Assembly (NCBI GenBank): GCA_902482615.1
Contig: CABTAA010000003.1
Coordinates: forward strand, 1 to 26,400
From: an uncultured Collinsella sp.
GTDB lineage: Bacteria; Actinomycetota; Coriobacteriia; Coriobacteriales; Coriobacteriaceae
Length of the DNA: 26,400 nt
Reading direction: 5' to 3'
Part shown: piece after piece, positions 23,146 through 26,400 of the stretch
How the letters are laid out: the number at the start of each line of letters is the position of its first letter
How positions within the stretch are numbered: the first letter of the stretch is position 1
Position numbers and translations under genes: made by a program
Notes under the pieces: model-generated
Database searches by the model: none
The model's input: the letters and a program-made list of their open reading frames with translations, nothing else
What the model was told of the DNA's origin: nothing

Positions 23146-24108
23146 GTGAGCGCGTTCTACTTCTTCTACGGAATTACGTTCGTCTTGGTTTGCATGGTGG
23201 CGGTGTGCGTATCGGTATGCACGTACCTCGTCTCACATCGAACAAGCTACTTGACGGTCTCGGCCTTCTTTTTCTTCGACATGCTCGAAAGCGCCATCGT
23301 ATTCCTCGATGAGTATCAGGGCCGTAAGATGATGGCAGATATCCTCAGCAGCCAATTTCCCATGACTCACCCCATAACGAAACTCGTCCTATCGATTGGA
23401 ATCATGGCGAGCATGTGGGCATTTGCATTGGCGATCGTAAACAAGACGAGCCGGCTTCACATGCTCGTGCCCTGCATCGCCTTTTCTGCTTTCGAGGCCA
23501 TGTCGCTTGTGTTGCAGCCCGATTCAATCAAACAACTCGCCTTTTATGCGTTGCGCTCCTTGTTCATGTTCGTGGCGTTTGGCATGATTTTCGTCTGCTA
23601 CCGCAAAAGCAAGCCGTTGGCGCGAAAGAGCTTCTATGCACGCTACGGCAGGTTTCTTATTGTGATGGCTGTGTTGACGGCGTTTGTCCTGATCGAGGAT
23701 GTACGCGTTCTCGGGCTGAATATTGGGCGGATCGAAGTCACCGATTACCTGTATTTTGCCTACGGCAGAAACATCCCAGAGAACATCATGAGCGTGGTGG
23801 CCGCGATATATACCGTTCGTGCGGCATCGCGGATCTTGTCGTTGCGCTTTTCTGCTCCGCCCACAACGTCTGGCACCTCTGCCAAACAGATTGCGGAGGT
23901 CCGTTTTTCGGCATTCTGCGACCAGCACGATATCTCCGCGCGTGAACGCGAAGTGCTCGACCTTCTGCTCGATGGCCAGGATAACCGCGTCATAGCGAAT
24001 GATTTATTTATCTCCGTCGGCACGGTCAAATCGCATGTTCACACGATATTCCGTAAATGCGGTGTCTCATCGCGGTCCGAGCTTCTTCAGAGCTTTTGGG
24101 CAGGTTAA
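23146..24108 (+). CDS. Membrane-anchored LuxR-type transcriptional regulator, second copy
   Basis: A 320-residue paralogue of the protein at 3098, with the same layout: about six to seven membrane helices in the first 230 residues, including FFFFDMLESAIVFLDEY that mirrors AGFLLYVFDMSVIFFDEY of the other copy and a matching GRNIPENIMSVVAAIY near GERNISENLLFVAAAV, then a LuxR/GerE helix-turn-helix at about 263-320 (ISAREREVLDLLLDG, FISVGTVKSHVHTIFRKCGV). It starts at GTG, with GAAAGG about 9 nt upstream. The next gene in the same direction is a YtcJ-like amidohydrolase, as for the other copy, which supports local regulation of that gene by a membrane-sensed signal. Confidence 0.88.
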   Translation: MSAFYFFYGITFVLVCMVAVCVSVCTYLVSHRTSYLTVSAFFFFDMLESAIVFLDEYQGRKMMADILSSQFPMTHPITKLVLSIGIMASMWAFALAIVNKTSRLHMLVPCIAFSAFEAMSLVLQPDSIKQLAFYALRSLFMFVAFGMIFVCYRKSKPLARKSFYARYGRFLIVMAVLTAFVLIEDVRVLGLNIGRIEVTDYLYFAYGRNIPENIMSVVAAIYTVRAASRILSLRFSAPPTTSGTSAKQIAEVRFSAFCDQHDISAREREVLDLLLDGQDNRVIANDLFISVGTVKSHVHTIFRKCGVSSRSELLQSFWAG

Positions 24109-24113
24109 AGGCA

Positions 24114-24154
24114 GGGTTATAGGGGATATAAGCCTCCGCTTACGGCAATAACCC
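24114..24154 (+). promoter_or_regulatory. Inverted repeat between LuxR and amidohydrolase genes
   Basis: GGGTTAT (24114-24120) and ATAACCC (24148-24154) form a 7-bp stem with a 27-nt loop, followed by CGTTTG. It may be a weak terminator of the regulator gene or an operator; the T-tract is poor. Confidence 0.35.
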
Positions 24155-24246
24155 CGTTTGTGCAGGCAAGTTTATACCCGGGGGTGCTATTCAGGTGATA
24201 GCAAGCGTCGCGAAAGCGCGGCGATGTCAATAGAAAGGTGGGTTAT

Positions 24247-26048
24247 ATGAAGACCTCTATCCCCCCGTTTCCCGTAGAAGCTTTCTCGGCCTGAGCACGT
24301 TGGGCGCCGCGGCTGTTGCGGTGGGTGCCGCCGGTTGCGCCAACAATTCTTCAAATGCCGGAAGCACCGGCGGCGCGAGTTCCGATAAGGCATCCATCGT
24401 CTTTCGTAACGGCACGATTCAGACGATGGTCAAAGAGGGCGACACTGCGGCCGCCCTGGCTGTCTCGGGCAACAAGATCGTATATGTAGGCGAAGACTCC
24501 GGTGTTGACGAGTACATCGATGACAACACGCGCGTCATCGATCTTGATGGCGGTATGGTGACCCCCGGCTTTATGGACGGCCATATCCACGCTCCGGGCA
24601 ACTGGGTGACCGCGCTGTACGAGATCGATCTTACCAAGAGCACCACGATCGATGAGTATAAGAAGGTGGTCAGTGATTTTGTAACCAAACATCCCGATGA
24701 TGAGGCTTACGTTGGCGGCTCGTTCATGATCAACGCCTTCGAGCAAGAGGATGGCACCAATCCCGGCCCCAACAAGTCCATCCTCGACGAGATCTGCTCC
24801 GATAAGCCCATCATGCTGACCGATGTTTCCTATCATTCGGTGTGGGTCAACAGCCGTGCGCTCGAGCTTGCGGGCATCGATAACGATACCCCCAATCCCA
24901 CGGGCGGCATCATCACCCGCGATGCAAACGGCGAGGCGACTGGCTACTTGATCGATTCTGCTGCCACTATGGTGAGGGAGGTTGTCTCCGTCGAGCATAC
25001 GGACAAGGAGCTTGAGAACGCTATCGACAAGTACCAGCAGGTGGCTACGAAATACGGCATCACCGGCATTACCAACATAAGCGTCGTGGGAGAGACTACG
25101 GCACAGGATTGCCAGTTCTATACTGACCTTGAGAAAGAGGGCAAGCTTAACCTGCGCATGCGAGTACTTCCTACCATTGTGCCCGGCATGACGGCTAAAA
25201 AGGCCCTTAAAACCGTGAAGGACCTCAAGAAGTTCGATAGCAACATGATCTCTACCGGTACGGTCAAGATCTACTCCGATGGCGTTACCGAGGGCGGCAG
25301 CGCCGTGATGCTCGAGCCATATACCTCCGCCGCCGGTAAGGGCGATAACTGGCACGGCGAGTCCGTCTGGGACCAGCAGGAGTTCAGCGACATGGTGGCC
25401 GCCCTCGACAAAGAGGGTGTTCAGATTCATGTTCACGCGATCGGCGACGGCGCCGTCCACAATACACTCGATGCCTACGAGCGCTGCGTCAAGGAGAACG
25501 GCGAGCGCGATGATCGCCGCAACACCATGACGCATGTGTGCGCAATCACCGACGAGGACATTAAGCGCGTCGCCGATCTCGACATCGTGTGCGCGCTGCA
25601 GTTCCTGTGGATGTATCACGATTCTTTGTGCGACCTCGAGATCGCCATGGTGGGCGAGGATCGCGCCATGAAGTTCTACCCCGTCAAGAACATGCTCGAG
25701 GCCGGCTGCTTTATCTCCGGTGCGAGCGATGGCCCGGTCACCGGCTATGCGCCGCTCGAGGAGATCGAGGTGGCCGTTACGCGCAACAGCCCGTTTCCCG
25801 AGGAGGAGGACACTGATATGTACCGTTGGCCCGAGCAGGCCATCACGGCATATCAGGCGCTCGAGGCATATACCAAAAACGTTGCCTTCGAGAACTACAT
25901 GGAGGATAAAGTCGGTACGCTCGAGGTGGGCAAGCTCACCGACCTTACGGTGCTCGACCAAGACATCCTTAATTGCGATCCCAAGAAGATCTCCGATACC
26001 AAGGTTCTGTTCACTGTCTCCGATGGCCGTATCGTATACGAGGGATAA
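24247..26048 (+). CDS. YtcJ-like amidohydrolase, Tat lipoprotein, frameshifted at N-terminus
   Basis: About 600 codons of a YtcJ/Amidohydro_3 hydrolase. HIH in MDGHIHAPG, VKIYSDGVTEGGS, HVHAIGDGAVHNTLDAYE and SGASDGPVTG correspond to the metal and active-site segments of the paralogue at 4397. The reading frame that holds the enzyme also encodes a Tat signal, SRRSFLGLSTLG, and a lipobox GAAGC just upstream, but it has no start codon before a stop at 24231. The ATG at 24247 with AAAGGTGG in front is in another frame and stops after 15 codons. Adding one C to the run of six C at 24261-24266 joins them as MKTSIPPVSRRSFLGLS. Either the sequence has an indel error or this is a real off-state. If intact, the enzyme would be an extracytoplasmic lipoprotein, in contrast to its cytosolic paralogue. 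Confidence 0.8.
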
Positions 26049-26128
26049 TCGGTCGATTGAGGTGAACAACGGACGATTTGCTCGGCAGAACGCTTGGTTG
26101 CCAGCTGTCGTCGCGATTTAGCACAGAC

Positions 26129-26192
26129 CGCCGCGGACGCATGAGCGTCCGCGGCGTCGAGTAGTTACGCGGTTTGGTAAAACCGCGTAACT
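26129..26192. terminator. Two tandem perfect hairpins between convergent genes
   Basis: The first is a 12-bp stem 26129-26140/26145-26156 with loop ATGA; the second a 13-bp stem 26163-26175/26180-26192 with loop GGTA. They lie between the convergent amidohydrolase and DAHP synthase genes and the second abuts the latter's stop codon. No long T-tract is present on either strand, but position suggests a shared transcription end. Confidence 0.55.
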
Positions 26193-26400
26193 CTACACCC
26201 GCTCCGCGATCTCGTGGATGAGGTAGTCGGTCTTTTCCCAGCCCAGGCACGGGTCGGTGATCGACTTACCAAAGACACCGCCATCGACCGGCTGGTTGCC
26301 GTCCTCAAGGTACGATTCGATCATGAAGCCCTTGACCAGTTTGGAGATGGACTCGTTGCGGCGGCAGCTGTCGAGTACCTCCTTGCAAATGCGGTACTGC
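26193..26400 (-). CDS. 3-deoxy-7-phosphoheptulonate synthase, C-terminal part (5' end outside window)
   Basis: The last 69 codons of a class I (AroF/AroG/AroH type) DAHP synthase, which condenses phosphoenolpyruvate with erythrose 4-phosphate in the first step of the shikimate pathway. The segment GFMIESYLEDGNQ followed by GKSITDPCLGWEKTDYLI is diagnostic for this family. The start lies beyond the right edge. Which isozyme (feedback type) it is cannot be told from this piece. Confidence 0.92.
   Translation of the reverse strand, partial: QYRICKEVLDSCRRNESISKLVKGFMIESYLEDGNQPVDGGVFGKSITDPCLGWEKTDYLIHEIAERV

Noticed and set aside
24351..26069. 572-codon minus-strand frame opposite the second amidohydrolase
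   Set aside because: The plus strand carries all family motifs of the hydrolase. The antisense product has no recognisable family and arises from the same codon bias.

Overview
The window looks like a chromosomal segment of a GC-rich, gut-type Coriobacteriia actinobacterium, most likely Collinsella or a close relative. This placement is an inference from codon use, from the family mix (membrane-anchored LuxR regulators, agmatine deiminases, YtcJ-like amidohydrolases) and from overall style. No rRNA, tRNA, CRISPR array, transposase or phage gene is visible.

Left part (1-9690), nitrogen-compound metabolism: the 3' end of one agmatine deiminase gene with a strong terminator; a structured, terminator-containing leader in front of an APC-family permease; a membrane-anchored LuxR-type regulator followed by a cytosolic YtcJ-like amidohydrolase and a MATE transporter; then a soluble LuxR-type regulator divergent from a second, complete agmatine deiminase. 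A similar regulator/amidohydrolase pair recurs at the right end (23146-26048), but that amidohydrolase carries a Tat lipoprotein signal peptide and an apparent frameshift at a run of six C.

Central part (9690-22095), the most interesting region: nine genes in a phosphosignalling island. They encode a transglutaminase-like protein, a membrane Ser/Thr kinase with a large extracytoplasmic region resembling SecD P1 modules, an acidic orphan protein, a polytopic membrane protein, an FHA-domain protein, a small soluble kinase, and a vWA + PP2C + kinase-with-zinc-ribbon triad matching the TerY-P arrangement. Each intergenic region that drives these genes holds one copy of a 12-bp palindrome (consensus GTTCAGCTGAAC). 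At all four copies a -10-like hexamer lies exactly 30 nt downstream. Four copies account for all nine genes, two of them in divergent intergenic regions, so the island is probably one regulon controlled by an unidentified dimeric regulator. I see no nuclease, toxin, tellurium-resistance (TerD/TerC) gene or obvious effector in the window, so the output of the system is unknown.

Right part (22131-26400): a GNAT acetyltransferase convergent with the island, a hairpin-forming repeat, the second regulator/amidohydrolase pair, tandem hairpins, and the C-terminal end of a class I DAHP synthase entering from the right on the minus strand.
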